NCBI RefSeq assembly: GCF_011398925.1
Contig: NZ_AP022842.1
Span: 2,096,001 to 2,160,000, forward strand
Length of the DNA stretch: 64,000 nucleotides
Source: Bacillus sp. KH172YL63
GTDB lineage: Bacteria; Bacillota; Bacilli; Bacillales; Bacillaceae_B
Direction: 5' to 3'
Part shown: piece after piece, positions 26,671-34,402 of the stretch
Layout of the letters: every line of letters begins with the position of its first letter
How positions within the stretch are numbered: position 1 is the first letter of the stretch
Translations under genes and position numbers: made by a program
Notes under the pieces: model-generated
What the model was told of the DNA's origin: nothing
The model's database searches: none
Seen by the model: only the letters and a program-made list of their open reading frames with translations

Positions 26671-26985
26671 CTATTCGCTATCGCTTTCCAACTTCGAAGT
26701 CAATTCCATGAACCATTCTTTATCCCCTGTCGCCAGGGCGAGATCGATCAAGTGTTGGAGTTGTTCTTTATTTTTCACTGGCGCATCAGGGATTTGTGTA
26801 ACCTGTTTGCTCAGCATCGGGATGGTTTTACCCTCGATTGTTTTGTTATCGCTAGTGACGATCTTTGCTTTGATGGTTCCGCCAGGGAGGTCAAAGTTCT
26901 CGATATACCCGATGAATAATTCACCTTCCCGAGAAGTTCCTTTGATCCAGTCGCCTGTTTTTAAGATTGATTGGTTGTTAGACAT
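26671..26985 (-). CDS. IDEAL-domain protein with N-terminal beta domain
   Basis: 104 residues. The first ~65 look like a small beta barrel (TGDWIKGTSREGELFIGYIE, then GGTIKAKIVTSDNKTIEGK) and the C-terminal part, LIDLALATGDKEWFMELTSKL, is an IDEAL domain. It is thus a third IDEAL protein within 12 kb, with a different architecture from the two short ones. GGGGAGGAG precedes the ATG. It lies just downstream of saiR on the same strand and could be co-transcribed. Role unknown. Confidence 0.85.
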   Translation of the reverse strand: MSNNQSILKTGDWIKGTSREGELFIGYIENFDLPGGTIKAKIVTSDNKTIEGKTIPMLSKQVTQIPDAPVKNKEQLQHLIDLALATGDKEWFMELTSKLESDSE

Positions 26986-27013
26986 GTGTAATCTCCTCCC
27001 CGATCAGTATGGC

Positions 27014-27427
27014 TTATTTCTCTCTATTAATTAAATCGACAATGTCCTTGATTGTATAATTCTTTAAGTAATCGCCAAGTTTCTCTTCAGCACCGAGAAA
27101 GATGTGAAAGAGGACGCTTTTCATGTTGGCCCCCACGACACAAGCCTCGTTCGATTCGGTGCATTTCGGTTGAAGTGCGCCTTCCGAGGTAAGTCTGTAG
27201 ATGTCCCACAGATTGATTTCGCTTAATTCCCGGATGAAGATAAATCCTCCGCCTGTACCTTCTTTTGAGGTGATGAATCCTTGTTTTTTCAATAAACTAA
27301 GCACTTTACGGATTCGGACCGGATGGACACCGGCACTTTCCGCAATCGCATCGCTTGTAGACATCCGGTCCATCTGCAGTGCAAGATACGTCAGACTGTG
27401 AATGGCCAGAGTAAAATTACTATTCAT
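27014..27427 (-). CDS. saiR: Rrf2 family repressor, SaiR-like
   Basis: 137 residues. Winged-helix N-terminus (FTLAIHSLTYLALQ, then AESAGVHPVRIRKVLSLL and TGGGFIFIREL) typical of Rrf2 proteins. Two Cys (KCTESNEACVVG) are too few and too differently spaced for the usual three-Cys Fe-S cluster, so a thiol sensor or DNA-only role is likely. In Bacillus anthracis the Rrf2 protein SaiR is encoded with and represses spxA2 (established knowledge); the same arrangement and matched operators occur here, so I use that name. GGGGAGG precedes the ATG. Confidence 0.85.
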   Translation of the reverse strand: MNSNFTLAIHSLTYLALQMDRMSTSDAIAESAGVHPVRIRKVLSLLKKQGFITSKEGTGGGFIFIRELSEINLWDIYRLTSEGALQPKCTESNEACVVGANMKSVLFHIFLGAEEKLGDYLKNYTIKDIVDLINREK

Positions 27428-27452
27428 GGGATGCCTCCCCTCGCTGAAATAT

Positions 27453-27488
27453 TACTGCAATGTTATCTGTTACAGTTTAACTTGTCAA
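27453..27488 (-). promoter_or_regulatory. saiR promoter overlapped by dyad operator
   Basis: Minus-strand TTGACA (27483-27488) and TAACAT (27460-27465), 17 bases apart. Dyad TACTGCAA-N9-TTACAGTT spans 27453-27477, in the same place relative to -10 and -35 as at the spx promoter. It suggests autoregulation. Confidence 0.75.
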
Positions 27489-27504
27489 GGAGACCGCACG
27501 GCGG

Positions 27505-27900
27505 TTAATTAGCCAATCGTTGTAACTCTTGAAACGAGACTGCACGCACTTTCCTTGGAAGGAAGCTGCGGATTTCTTCATCATTGTATCCTACCTGCAA
27601 CCGTTTTTCATCTAAGATGATCGGTCTGCGCAACATTTGCGGATTCTCCTGAATGATTGTATATAGTTCCTTAAGCGGCAGCGAATCAATCTCTACGTTC
27701 AGCTCCTGATACGCCTTTGACTTCTTCGATATGATCTCTTCTGTTCCATTTTCAGTCAGACGAAGGATTGATTTAATTTCATCCACATTCAACGGTTCAT
27801 TTATGATATTTCTTTCGGTATATTCGATGGAATGCTCCTCAAGCCACGCTTTTGCTTTCCGGCACGACGTACAGCTTGGCGTCACATATAAATTTACCAT
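27505..27900 (-). CDS. spx: Spx family redox regulator (SpxA2-like)
   Basis: 131 residues, the exact length of Spx, with the CTSC redox switch at Cys10/Cys13 ([18 protein letters not shown]), the RNA polymerase alpha-contact region around [27 protein letters not shown] and the C-terminal QRLAN ending. Spx proteins bind the alpha C-terminal domain and redirect transcription under disulfide stress; they belong to the ArsC-like fold. Pairing with an Rrf2 gene points to SpxA2 rather than the housekeeping Spx near mecA. Intergenic distance to saiR is 77 bases. Confidence 0.9.
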   Translation of the reverse strand: MVNLYVTPSCTSCRKAKAWLEEHSIEYTERNIINEPLNVDEIKSILRLTENGTEEIISKKSKAYQELNVEIDSLPLKELYTIIQENPQMLRRPIILDEKRLQVGYNDEEIRSFLPRKVRAVSFQELQRLAN

Positions 27901-27953
27901 AGTAAAAGCACACTCCTTCTAAATAGAATAAAAAAAGTTACAGTTGATCTTTG

Positions 27954-27989
27954 TACTGTAATAATATGATTTACAGTAGAGAATGTCAA
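27954..27989 (-). promoter_or_regulatory. spx promoter overlapped by dyad operator
   Basis: Minus-strand TTGACA (27984-27989) and TATTAT (27961-27966), 17 bases apart, a near-consensus SigA promoter. Dyad TACTGTAA-N9-TTACAGTA at 27954-27978 covers the -10 and most of the spacer, so a bound repressor would block polymerase. A further half-site TTACAGTT lies at 27938. Confidence 0.8.
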
Positions 27990-27999
27990 TCATATTTTC

Positions 28000-28036
28000 A
28001 TAAAAAAAAGAACCCCAAGTTTTCATTGGGCTTCCC
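28000..28036 (-). terminator. Terminator of the small membrane protein gene at 28060
   Basis: Minus strand: CCCAA stem pairing with TTGGG, followed by GTTCTTTTTTTT. Confidence 0.7.
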
Positions 28037-28059
28037 TTCCCTGTATCGTACGGGCTCGA

Positions 28060-28221
28060 TCATCCTTTAAAAAAGAGGAGCGTAATGAGAAAAATGATCA
28101 ACCCGATCATGAAAATGGACCCTACATTGGCACTGTATACAATATAAACCTTCAAATGGAATATCACGTGAACAATGAGGATGACCAAAAGACAAATAAG
28201 GCAGATAATGACGAAATTCAC
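28060..28221 (-). CDS. Very small two-helix membrane protein
   Basis: 53 residues, starting at GTG 28221. Two membrane helices (FVIICLICLLVILIVHVIF, then FMIGLIIFLITLLFF) joined by a short polar loop, ending FFKG. AGGAA lies about seven bases before the GTG and an intrinsic terminator directly follows the stop. Codon use is protein-like despite the short length. Family not recognised; it belongs to a run of three or four tiny membrane proteins on this strand. Confidence 0.6.
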   Translation of the reverse strand: MNFVIICLICLLVILIVHVIFHLKVYIVYSANVGSIFMIGLIIFLITLLFFKG

Positions 28222-28313
28222 ACTTCTGTTCCTGTACAAAAGATCAGCACCTTATGATACATAATAGGATAAGCTTTCACTATTATATATTGGGTACCTG
28301 CCACGATTATTCA

Positions 28314-28514
28314 TCACAGAAGGAAAATAGCGCAAATAACGGCTGTGATCACAATGAGTGCCGCCAGCAGAAACACCTTCGTATCCTTCTTGAAAGAGAT
28401 GAAATCTTCCTCCATTTTCTCTTCGCTGCTCTTATACACCTTTCCATTCCTTCGGTCCTGGCGATTTTGAAACACTTGAATGAACGATTCAACAAGATCG
28501 ATTAACCAATACAT
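28314..28514 (-). CDS. Small tail-anchored membrane protein
   Basis: 66 residues: amphipathic N-terminal part (MYWLIDLVESFIQVFQNRQD), charged middle, and a single C-terminal membrane helix (VFLLAALIVITAVICAIFLL), hence probably tail-anchored with the N-terminus inside. Not recognised. The upstream site is weak (GGGGCAGTG). A plus-strand frame of 83 residues overlaps it, but that has no binding site and a less protein-like composition. Confidence 0.6.
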   Translation of the reverse strand: MYWLIDLVESFIQVFQNRQDRRNGKVYKSSEEKMEEDFISFKKDTKVFLLAALIVITAVICAIFLL

Positions 28515-28582
28515 CTACACTGCCCCATTTCTGTAAGGTTTGTCTGTATATACGATCCTGCTAAAAAATAGTTTCACTTTAC

Positions 28583-28840
28583 TCAAGGCGTATTCCAAAA
28601 AAATGTCGTTACGACCGTCGGGACAAGAATGACAATGACAAGTAATGTTCCATTACCAATCAACCCGATTCGCTTATACAAGCCTTTCTCTGAAAAGAGA
28701 GCGGTGATCAATCCAGCAAGGGCTAGCAGCGCCCCCATAAAAAGTAACCCATCATATCCTGTAAGCATGACTACATAGGCAACGGCACTTAATGCGAACA
28801 AACTACATGAAATGAGACCCAACCTTTTCTTTATTTCCAT
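28583..28840 (-). CDS. Small hypothetical membrane protein
   Basis: 85 residues with three membrane helices (LISCSLFALSAVAYVVML, LLFMGALLALAGLITALF and LVIVILVPTVVTTFFW). GAAGGAGATGGAG gives a strong binding site before the ATG. Not recognised; composition resembles the many small Bacillus membrane proteins of unknown function. The 28-residue membrane protein gene is just upstream on the same strand. Confidence 0.75.
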   Translation of the reverse strand: MEIKKRLGLISCSLFALSAVAYVVMLTGYDGLLFMGALLALAGLITALFSEKGLYKRIGLIGNGTLLVIVILVPTVVTTFFWNTP

Positions 28841-28897
28841 TTCTCCATCTCCTTCGATTCATTTGGGCAATGCGATGTCGTGTCTTATTCAGCCACT

Positions 28898-28984
28898 TTA
28901 TTCCCCTTCTTTATCTTTATTCCCTACTCTCCATGCTAAGTATAATACTGCAGTTGTTATGACGATGGGTGTGACAAGGTTCAT
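28898..28984 (-). CDS. Tiny single-helix membrane protein (28 residues)
   Basis: MNLVTPIVITTAVLYLAWRV begins a 28-residue protein ending GNKDKEGE: one hydrophobic helix and a charged tail. AAGGAG stands eight bases before the ATG, which supports translation. Too short for a family call. The gene starts 40 bases from the third copy of the 129-bp repeat. Confidence 0.55.
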   Translation of the reverse strand: MNLVTPIVITTAVLYLAWRVGNKDKEGE

Positions 28985-29023
28985 GATATTCGCTCCTTGT
29001 AGTATTTTATTAACAAGCGAGGT

Positions 29024-29310
29024 GCGGTTGATTTCCGCTCCAGATGCTCGCTTTCCGCGGGGATGGCGGTGAGCCTCCTCGGACTTCGTCCTGCGGGGTC
29101 TCACCTGTCCATCAGTTCCCGCAGGAGTCGAGCATCTTCCGCTCCAATCAACTGACAAAGAAAAATGCTAAACTCACAGGACTAAACGCTAATTCATTTT
29201 CAAAATCAAAGTGCTAAACAGAATTCAAATACTTTGTACCTTTGCTTGCTATGCCTGTAACTTCTTATAACCACCCTCTCGAATTTCAGAAAGTAGTAAC
29301 GTTATAGTCT
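29024..29310 (+). repeat. Compound repeat element, intact core with diverged tail
   Basis: Core at 29024-29152 is identical to that at 23194 except for one base (GGGGATGG against GGGGCTGG). The AT-rich tail is diverged but keeps ATTCAAATAC (29223) and TTGCTATG (29246) at nearly the same spacing as the 23-kb copy (23388 and 23413). Together with its left flank it fills the gene-free stretch between the tiny gene and phzF. Confidence 0.8.
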
Positions 29311-29325
29311 TTTAAAAACAATATT

Positions 29326-30213
29326 TTACACGAAAAGAGCCTTTACAAATACAGCCCTTCCAGTAATGGAGACATTCAGAGAACCGTCATGATTCGCAAT
29401 ATGTACGTGCACCCGTCCATCCTTACCTATTTCCTGTCCTTGCTCAACAATGAGGTCAAGGGAGCCATCATGATGCGGATGGATGTACCGGGCATAATAA
29501 GCGCCCATGACGGCAGAGGCCGTACCCGTTACCGGATCTTCAGTTGTACCTGACGACGGGGCCGAAAAGTGCCGACCGTGCATATGGGCTTCCGGATCAT
29601 ATGTTTCAAGGCAAAATGGATGGATCGATGCCTGTGGTATGTCGGATAGTACGAGGGGGAACAATGTATGATCCGGTTTCATAGAGGTAAAGGCTTCCAG
29701 AGAATGAATAGGAACGAGCAACGTCCATTTTCCCGTACTCCCAAACATAATCGGATAGTCAGTGTGTAAATCTTCCTCTTTTAGTCCAATAGACTGTGCC
29801 AAAATTCTTTTTGAACCTTCATACTCAACCAACTGCGGTTTCGCCTGCGCCATCGTAATAAGTGGTCCGTCCCCATTCCCTGAAGAGATGGTAATTGGGA
29901 GAATTCCCGCCTTTGTTTCTATCGTTAATGTCGGTTTGTCACTAAGCAGCCCCCGGGTCTTTAATGCGTAAAGTGCAGCAATCGTTGCGTGCCCACATAA
30001 ATTCACTTCTGATTCAGGTGTGAAAAATCGGATTTTTATATCAGCAACACCTGACATTAGAGGAAAGGCTGTCTCATTAAACCCGACTTTCTTTGCAATG
30101 CTTTGCATCTCATGATCGCTCAGCTTATCTCCGTTCAATACGACCCCTGCCGGATTCCCTTTGTCGGGTATGTTTGTAAATGCATCATAATGAAGAATAT
30201 GGATCGATTTCAT
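29326..30213 (-). CDS. PhzF family isomerase/epimerase
   Basis: 295 residues of the PhzF/diaminopimelate epimerase-like fold: FTNIPDKGNPAGVVL near the start, catalytic Glu in FNETAFPL, FFTPESEVNLCGHATIAALY and the C-terminal GTTEDPVTGTASAVMGAY. PhzF of phenazine synthesis isomerises dihydro-hydroxyanthranilate, but most genomic members have unknown substrates. The ATG shares one base with the TAA of the YunG-like gene. No phenazine genes nearby. Confidence 0.92.
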   Translation of the reverse strand: MKSIHILHYDAFTNIPDKGNPAGVVLNGDKLSDHEMQSIAKKVGFNETAFPLMSGVADIKIRFFTPESEVNLCGHATIAALYALKTRGLLSDKPTLTIETKAGILPITISSGNGDGPLITMAQAKPQLVEYEGSKRILAQSIGLKEEDLHTDYPIMFGSTGKWTLLVPIHSLEAFTSMKPDHTLFPLVLSDIPQASIHPFCLETYDPEAHMHGRHFSAPSSGTTEDPVTGTASAVMGAYYARYIHPHHDGSLDLIVEQGQEIGKDGRVHVHIANHDGSLNVSITGRAVFVKALFV

Positions 30214-30623
30214 TAGCTCTCCTCCGGCTGGTTAATAGTCGTCAATTCAAGCAACACCAACCCTCTTAAATAAGAATATTGCTCAATCGTAGTATCGGTA
30301 AAAGCTTCTTCCCTGCTTGAAGGGATGTCTTCGTATTCCACTGGCTTTTGAAATTGAGAGGAAGTGAAATCATGTCGACAGCCTTCAAATCGGTTGTAAT
30401 AGTGCCATCCTTCAGTCATTGGGGTTTTAAGGATTTCTCCTCCCAATACATCATTTGCAACCAGGCTTGTTACCCCGCATTGTCCTTTGGCTGGATTACT
30501 TTTAATCCATTTTGTGCTGGAGTGGATGGACCAGGTTTTTTGGAAGGTGTTTTGTAAATATGTAATCCGTTCAGGTAATTCTAGTTTGTGAAAACTATTT
30601 GATACGATTGAAACCACCCCCAT
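30213..30623 (-). CDS. YunG-like conserved protein
   Basis: 136 residues resembling Bacillus YunG: conserved GQCGVTSLVANDVLGGEIL (a Cys within a small-residue box) and GWHYYNRFEGCRHDFTSSQF with His residues. The pattern of Cys and His suggests an enzyme-like pocket, maybe a papain-like arrangement, but this is speculation. Overlaps the phzF start by one base, so the two are probably co-translated. Function unknown. Confidence 0.8.
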   Translation of the reverse strand: MGVVSIVSNSFHKLELPERITYLQNTFQKTWSIHSSTKWIKSNPAKGQCGVTSLVANDVLGGEILKTPMTEGWHYYNRFEGCRHDFTSSQFQKPVEYEDIPSSREEAFTDTTIEQYSYLRGLVLLELTTINQPEES

Positions 30624-30643
30624 ATTAAACTAAACATTTATGG

Positions 30644-31195
30644 TTATATATTTACCTCATCCACAATCTCATCCGTATCCTTCCGCTCCAACTGAATTAT
30701 TTCATATGTAACATCAGGATCTTTCTCAAAGTACCATAGATACAATCCTTCAAGGTCATATTCCTCGACCACTTTTGGGTGTAAAAGTGACAGATTGATA
30801 ACGACCGCACTTTGGTGATCGATTTTCACTGCATGGTCGCCGCCATCTCTGATCAGGCCATACAGTATGCTGTCCCCGTGACTTTTCATGCCTGATAGCT
30901 TATGGCGATCTATACTCTGATCCATCGGTCCCCATGTGAGCATGTCACTTTTCCAGCCGAATATGCCTTCATGAGCGTATGCAGCACCTAAATGGTCATG
31001 ATTTTTGATAAACAAATGGAGTGATTTTCCATTTGTTTTGTAGGCTGTGATTAGCTGAAGATCACTCTCTTCCTCTTGGATGGCTTGATGGGGTTGAGGA
31101 TAGGAGTCTTGATAGTCCCTGTATAACCAGAAACAAGCGAACGTTATGATGATGCCTGTCAGTGTTGCTGTTTTCGCCATGGTAGACTTGTTCAT
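30644..31195 (-). CDS. Hypothetical membrane-anchored protein
   Basis: 183 residues with one N-terminal helix (ATLTGIIITFACFWLYRDY) and a soluble domain of about 150 residues (KSLHLFIKNHDHLGAAYAHE, then MLTWGPMDQSI and YLWYFEKDPDVTYEI). Orientation probably outside. GGGG lies nine bases before the ATG. Family not recognised. Confidence 0.7.
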   Translation of the reverse strand: MNKSTMAKTATLTGIIITFACFWLYRDYQDSYPQPHQAIQEEESDLQLITAYKTNGKSLHLFIKNHDHLGAAYAHEGIFGWKSDMLTWGPMDQSIDRHKLSGMKSHGDSILYGLIRDGGDHAVKIDHQSAVVINLSLLHPKVVEEYDLEGLYLWYFEKDPDVTYEIIQLERKDTDEIVDEVNI

Positions 31196-31243
31196 GGTGA
31201 TGTCCCCTTTTTATGCTGTATATGTACTTTTCATTGATCTTCT

Positions 31244-31618
31244 TCACAAGACTTCTTTAAGTTTAATAGTAACTGAGGTTTTGAAGGATAGAGATAAACT
31301 TCCTGCAGAGAAACCACTGCAAACCATAGAAGTTTCGGCTATTGTTTGTGCGTCATAAATCAATGCCGCCCTAAGCCGCTTATTTTCTTTGATGGATGTA
31401 GAGAGTTCTTTGTAGATACTATTCATCCGTTCATGATCAAATACACTTTCGACCGCGATCTTTCCGCACATGCTATTCCAACAGGCAAGAAACGATTTTA
31501 CGCTTTCTGCGAATCCGTTTCTGCCTTTATCACTGTCCTCAAACAGTTGGAGGTAAAGCTTAAAATAGCGAGTCCATTGACTTTCCAAGTGTAATGATAG
31601 AATCCTTGCATCCACCAC
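31244..31618 (-). CDS. Hypothetical small soluble protein
   Basis: 124 residues, no signal or membrane helix. Mostly helical by composition (ARILSLHLESQWTRYFKLYL, then HERMNSIYKELSTSIKEN), with a Ser/Thr-rich end. GTG 31618 has AAGGAGG eight bases upstream. It follows the DUF4306-like gene by 13 bases and precedes the membrane-anchored protein gene, so a small operon is likely. Not recognised. Confidence 0.65.
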   Translation of the reverse strand: MVDARILSLHLESQWTRYFKLYLQLFEDSDKGRNGFAESVKSFLACWNSMCGKIAVESVFDHERMNSIYKELSTSIKENKRLRAALIYDAQTIAETSMVCSGFSAGSLSLSFKTSVTIKLKEVL

Positions 31619-31631
31619 ATATTGGTCCTCC

Positions 31632-32123
31632 TTATTTTGTCAGAATAGGGTCCTCCTCCAGCCGGTCCTCTTTTTTACTGCGAATATAAATCATAAACGC
31701 AAGTAAGAGATGAACCATGCCCAAAATCATAAAAGTGATGGTGAAAGTCTGTCCACCAGCTGTTGGTGAAGCAGAAACCAATTGGAAAAGAAGGAGATGA
31801 ATGGCCGCTAGTATTAGGAAAAAAGACATCCTCATGTTGGGACGATGCTTCAAGTACTTCACGCCGCTTATAAGGAGAAGATAAGACATGCTGAGGGCCA
31901 TGAATATTGGAAAGAACGGATGGAATTTCGCCGCATAAATAAAATGATCGAGCTGTGAAATATCACCGGGCGTGGTGACATCACCGTGCATCATCTTTGA
32001 ATATAGCGCCGTGTACTTCCACTCGGAGGGGTAATCCCTGATCGCACTGCCTTCGTACCATGCGGAAAAACTTGAAATGGCTAGGATGATGAGGGCTGTT
32101 CCGTATTGAATGATGTACTTCAA
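31632..32123 (-). CDS. DUF4306-like (YjdJ-type) membrane protein
   Basis: 163 residues with four membrane helices. The start QYGTALIILAISSFSAWYEG and the following SEWKYTALYS match my recollection of the YjdJ/DUF4306 family of Bacillus. Start is TTG 32123 with AAGGAGG eight bases upstream. First gene of a short minus-strand unit with the two hypothetical genes downstream. Role unknown. Confidence 0.75.
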   Translation of the reverse strand: MKYIIQYGTALIILAISSFSAWYEGSAIRDYPSEWKYTALYSKMMHGDVTTPGDISQLDHFIYAAKFHPFFPIFMALSMSYLLLISGVKYLKHRPNMRMSFFLILAAIHLLLFQLVSASPTAGGQTFTITFMILGMVHLLLAFMIYIRSKKEDRLEEDPILTK

Positions 32124-32252
32124 TGCTATGACCTCCTTATAAGTTAGACGATTTTGTTATCAATATAGATTCAATGATTTACAAACTTTTTTTCATCACA
32201 ATAACTTCATATAAATTATTTCAAATCATTACCATTAAATCAAATATTTCTT

Positions 32253-32290
32253 AAAAAAAGACTTACCAACTGTAAGGTAAGCCAAAAGTT
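32253..32290 (-). terminator. Terminator of the MFS gene
   Basis: Minus strand GGCTTACCTT pairs with GGTAAGTC (seven pairs) and is followed by CTTTTTTT, 45 bases beyond the MFS stop. Confidence 0.7.
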
Positions 32291-32332
32291 TAAAATATTA
32301 TTTATGTGTGACAATTGAGAATCTAAGAGATT

Positions 32333-33481
32333 TTATGCAGTCTCCTCGGTTACCGGGAATAGCATGACTTTCAGAGAAGCTATTATTCCTACCATCAAGA
32401 ATATCCATTTATATGCGACAAATGCTAAAATGGCACCGAATACGGCTGGTCCTATGATGGCACCGATATTTAGTAGCACAATACTGAAACTGAAACCTTG
32501 GGCCGGCATTGAAGGGAACACCTTTGAACTCCAAATAGCCAGATAAGCTGCATAAATCATAAATGAGCAACCAAACAATAGTCCGGATATGCAAACGAGT
32601 AACCAATCTTCAGCTATAAAGAGTAATGCTATGCTCCCTGAATAAAGAAGAACAGTAAAAACAAAACTCACTTTATAACCAAACTTGTTTATGAAGTCAC
32701 CTGCCCACAGTCCGGCAATCCCTCCGACACCTGCAACTAGAAAGAAAATGGCGTTGGCATGACTTATCGTGAAGTTCTCCTGAACAAAGTCTGCCGAATA
32801 TGTCCAATAAGTTGCTTCACTGATTCCAAATAAAAGTGAAGCCAAAAAAAGCGGTTTAGATTGATTGGTCATGAATGCCCTAACATTAATCTGTTTACGA
32901 TCCCCACTAGTCTGCTTATCTTTGAGAACTGGAATAGCTCGATATCCCCATACTAAAATCACAAAACCGATTATTCCTCCGGTTGCCCAGATCAATCTCC
33001 ATTCTCCATCTGTCAGAAGATAATATGAAGAAATCATCACTAACCCTACGGTAGAACCGGTACTGATGATTGAAAGAGATCGATTCTGGATTCTTTCCTT
33101 CACGTGCTGTTTTACACTGTTTGAAAATGATGACCACGTTAATCCAGGACTTAATCCTGCAATCGTACATCCAATAGCAAAGATCATGCTGTTATGTGTT
33201 ATTGCAGCCATCAACAATCCTGTTGATACTGCAAAAATGCCTGCAAGGATCACAGGACGAGAGCCTTTTCGTGATACCAGGATTATAACAATTAGAGCTC
33301 CTACTAAAAAAGATAGAAACGTTAAACTGGAGATAATACCCAGTACAGAAGCAGATAGGTTAAAATCTTCCTTGAATTTTGGCAATAATAAACCAAATCC
33401 ATATCTGAACCAACCAAAAACAATCGATAAAGCCAATAATCCAATGATGGATATTGTTGGTATTTCTATCTTATTCCCCAT
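32333..33481 (-). CDS. MFS transporter, YbfB/YjiJ type
   Basis: 382 residues, 12 predicted helices. The N-terminal IVFGWFRYGFGLLLPKFKED and LSPGLTWSSFSNSV segments fit the YbfB/YjiJ-like major facilitators. Possible efflux or uptake of small organic molecules; substrate unknown. AAGGAG seven bases before the ATG; terminator at 32253. The gene and its surroundings are visibly more AT-rich than the 11-22 kb region, compatible with acquisition. Confidence 0.85.
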   Translation of the reverse strand: MGNKIEIPTISIIGLLALSIVFGWFRYGFGLLLPKFKEDFNLSASVLGIISSLTFLSFLVGALIVIILVSRKGSRPVILAGIFAVSTGLLMAAITHNSMIFAIGCTIAGLSPGLTWSSFSNSVKQHVKERIQNRSLSIISTGSTVGLVMISSYYLLTDGEWRLIWATGGIIGFVILVWGYRAIPVLKDKQTSGDRKQINVRAFMTNQSKPLFLASLLFGISEATYWTYSADFVQENFTISHANAIFFLVAGVGGIAGLWAGDFINKFGYKVSFVFTVLLYSGSIALLFIAEDWLLVCISGLLFGCSFMIYAAYLAIWSSKVFPSMPAQGFSFSIVLLNIGAIIGPAVFGAILAFVAYKWIFLMVGIIASLKVMLFPVTEETA

Positions 33482-33642
33482 AAAGCATCTCCTTGATCAA
33501 ATGAAATATTTTTTCAGGATAGCTTTACCCTCTGTAGGTTGGCCTAAAACTCCCAGCACCAGGAAGAAAGTGGGTCAACATGAGAGACCAGACAAAGCAT
33601 GTTTGGTTTCAACTCTATTAAATTTATTTTTGAAAATATGTA

Positions 33643-34062
33643 TTATTCCCCCATCACCTTAAACATGCCTGTCATATTAGGCGAATAATCATTGAATCCA
33701 TATTTCTCGTAAAACATCCCTTTTCCATTGGACGCGAACAAGCCGATAAAATCTTTTTCAGGAGCATGGTTAGCAAGAAAATTCATTCATGCATCCATAA
33801 TCTCCCTGCCAATCCCCCGGCCCTGAAAATCTGGATGGACGATAATGTCCTGGATATAAAAATAAATCGCACCGTCCCCTACAATTCTCCCCATGCCGAT
33901 GATCAGTTGATCCACTTTCACAATCGCTGAAAATAAGGATTGCCGGAGAGATTGCTCTGCTGCATGGAAATTCATATAATCAGTCCACCCGACACTGCTG
34001 CACAGGTAGATGTATTCCTCTAAAGTCGGTGATGCGTCTTTCATCACGATAGGTTCATTCAT
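33643..34062 (-). pseudogene. GNAT acetyltransferase interrupted by an in-frame TGA
   Basis: Reading from ATG 34062 (GGGAG upstream) gives a GNAT protein with the acetyl-CoA loop VHPDFQGRGIGREIMDA, then TGA at 33787-33789. The same frame continues at once with MNFLANHAPEKDFIGLFASN, then MFYEKYGFNDYSPNMTGMF and a TAA at 33643, which is the normal C-terminal half of the family (where DALMNFL or similar is expected). One base change from a Leu codon explains the stop. Full length would be 139 codons. Inactive unless read through, or a sequencing error. Confidence 0.85.
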
Positions 34063-34154
34063 CTTTTTTCTCCCTTTATAGTGCATTCACTACCAATTAT
34101 TTCAAATATTTAGGTGGAACTCAATGTTTATTTCAAAGGCTCTTTTCGTAAAGA

Positions 34155-34276
34155 TTGTTGCTTTTAATTATAAGAAGGTATAATTTACTTTTTATGGTAT
34201 TGTATAGAGACGCTTATTCAGATAACAAAAACACAATTGAAGCATTTCACATAATGATAGATGCTTTTTATTTTTG
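34155..34276 (+). ncRNA. Candidate small RNA (promoter and terminator without ORF)
   Basis: TTGTTG (34155) and TATAAT (34179), 18 bases apart, would start an RNA near 34191; AAGCAT...ATGCTT followed by TTTATTTTT at 34240-34276 looks like a terminator. The ~85-base product carries no ORF. Both signals are modest and the region is AT-rich, so this is tentative. The rest of the 34063-34402 gap holds only the next gene's promoter. Confidence 0.3.
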
Positions 34277-34340
34277 GTTGAATTTGAATAAGTTCATTTT
34301 ATAAAACAATAAAAATATACTGATAAAATGGATTAAATTG

Positions 34341-34368
34341 TTGAATAACGATAAATACTTGTTAAAAT
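34341..34368 (+). promoter_or_regulatory. Sigma-A promoter of the lipoprotein gene at 34403
   Basis: TTGAAT (34341) and TAAAAT (34363), 16 bases apart, with an extended TG before the -10. Confidence 0.65.
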
Positions 34369-34402
34369 AAGCTTATGTTAAATTAGCGAGGGGGCAATAC
34401 TT

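Noticed and set aside
28254..28505. Plus-strand ORF of 83 codons
   Set aside because: No ribosome binding site, Cys/His-rich chance composition, and antisense to a better supported small membrane protein.
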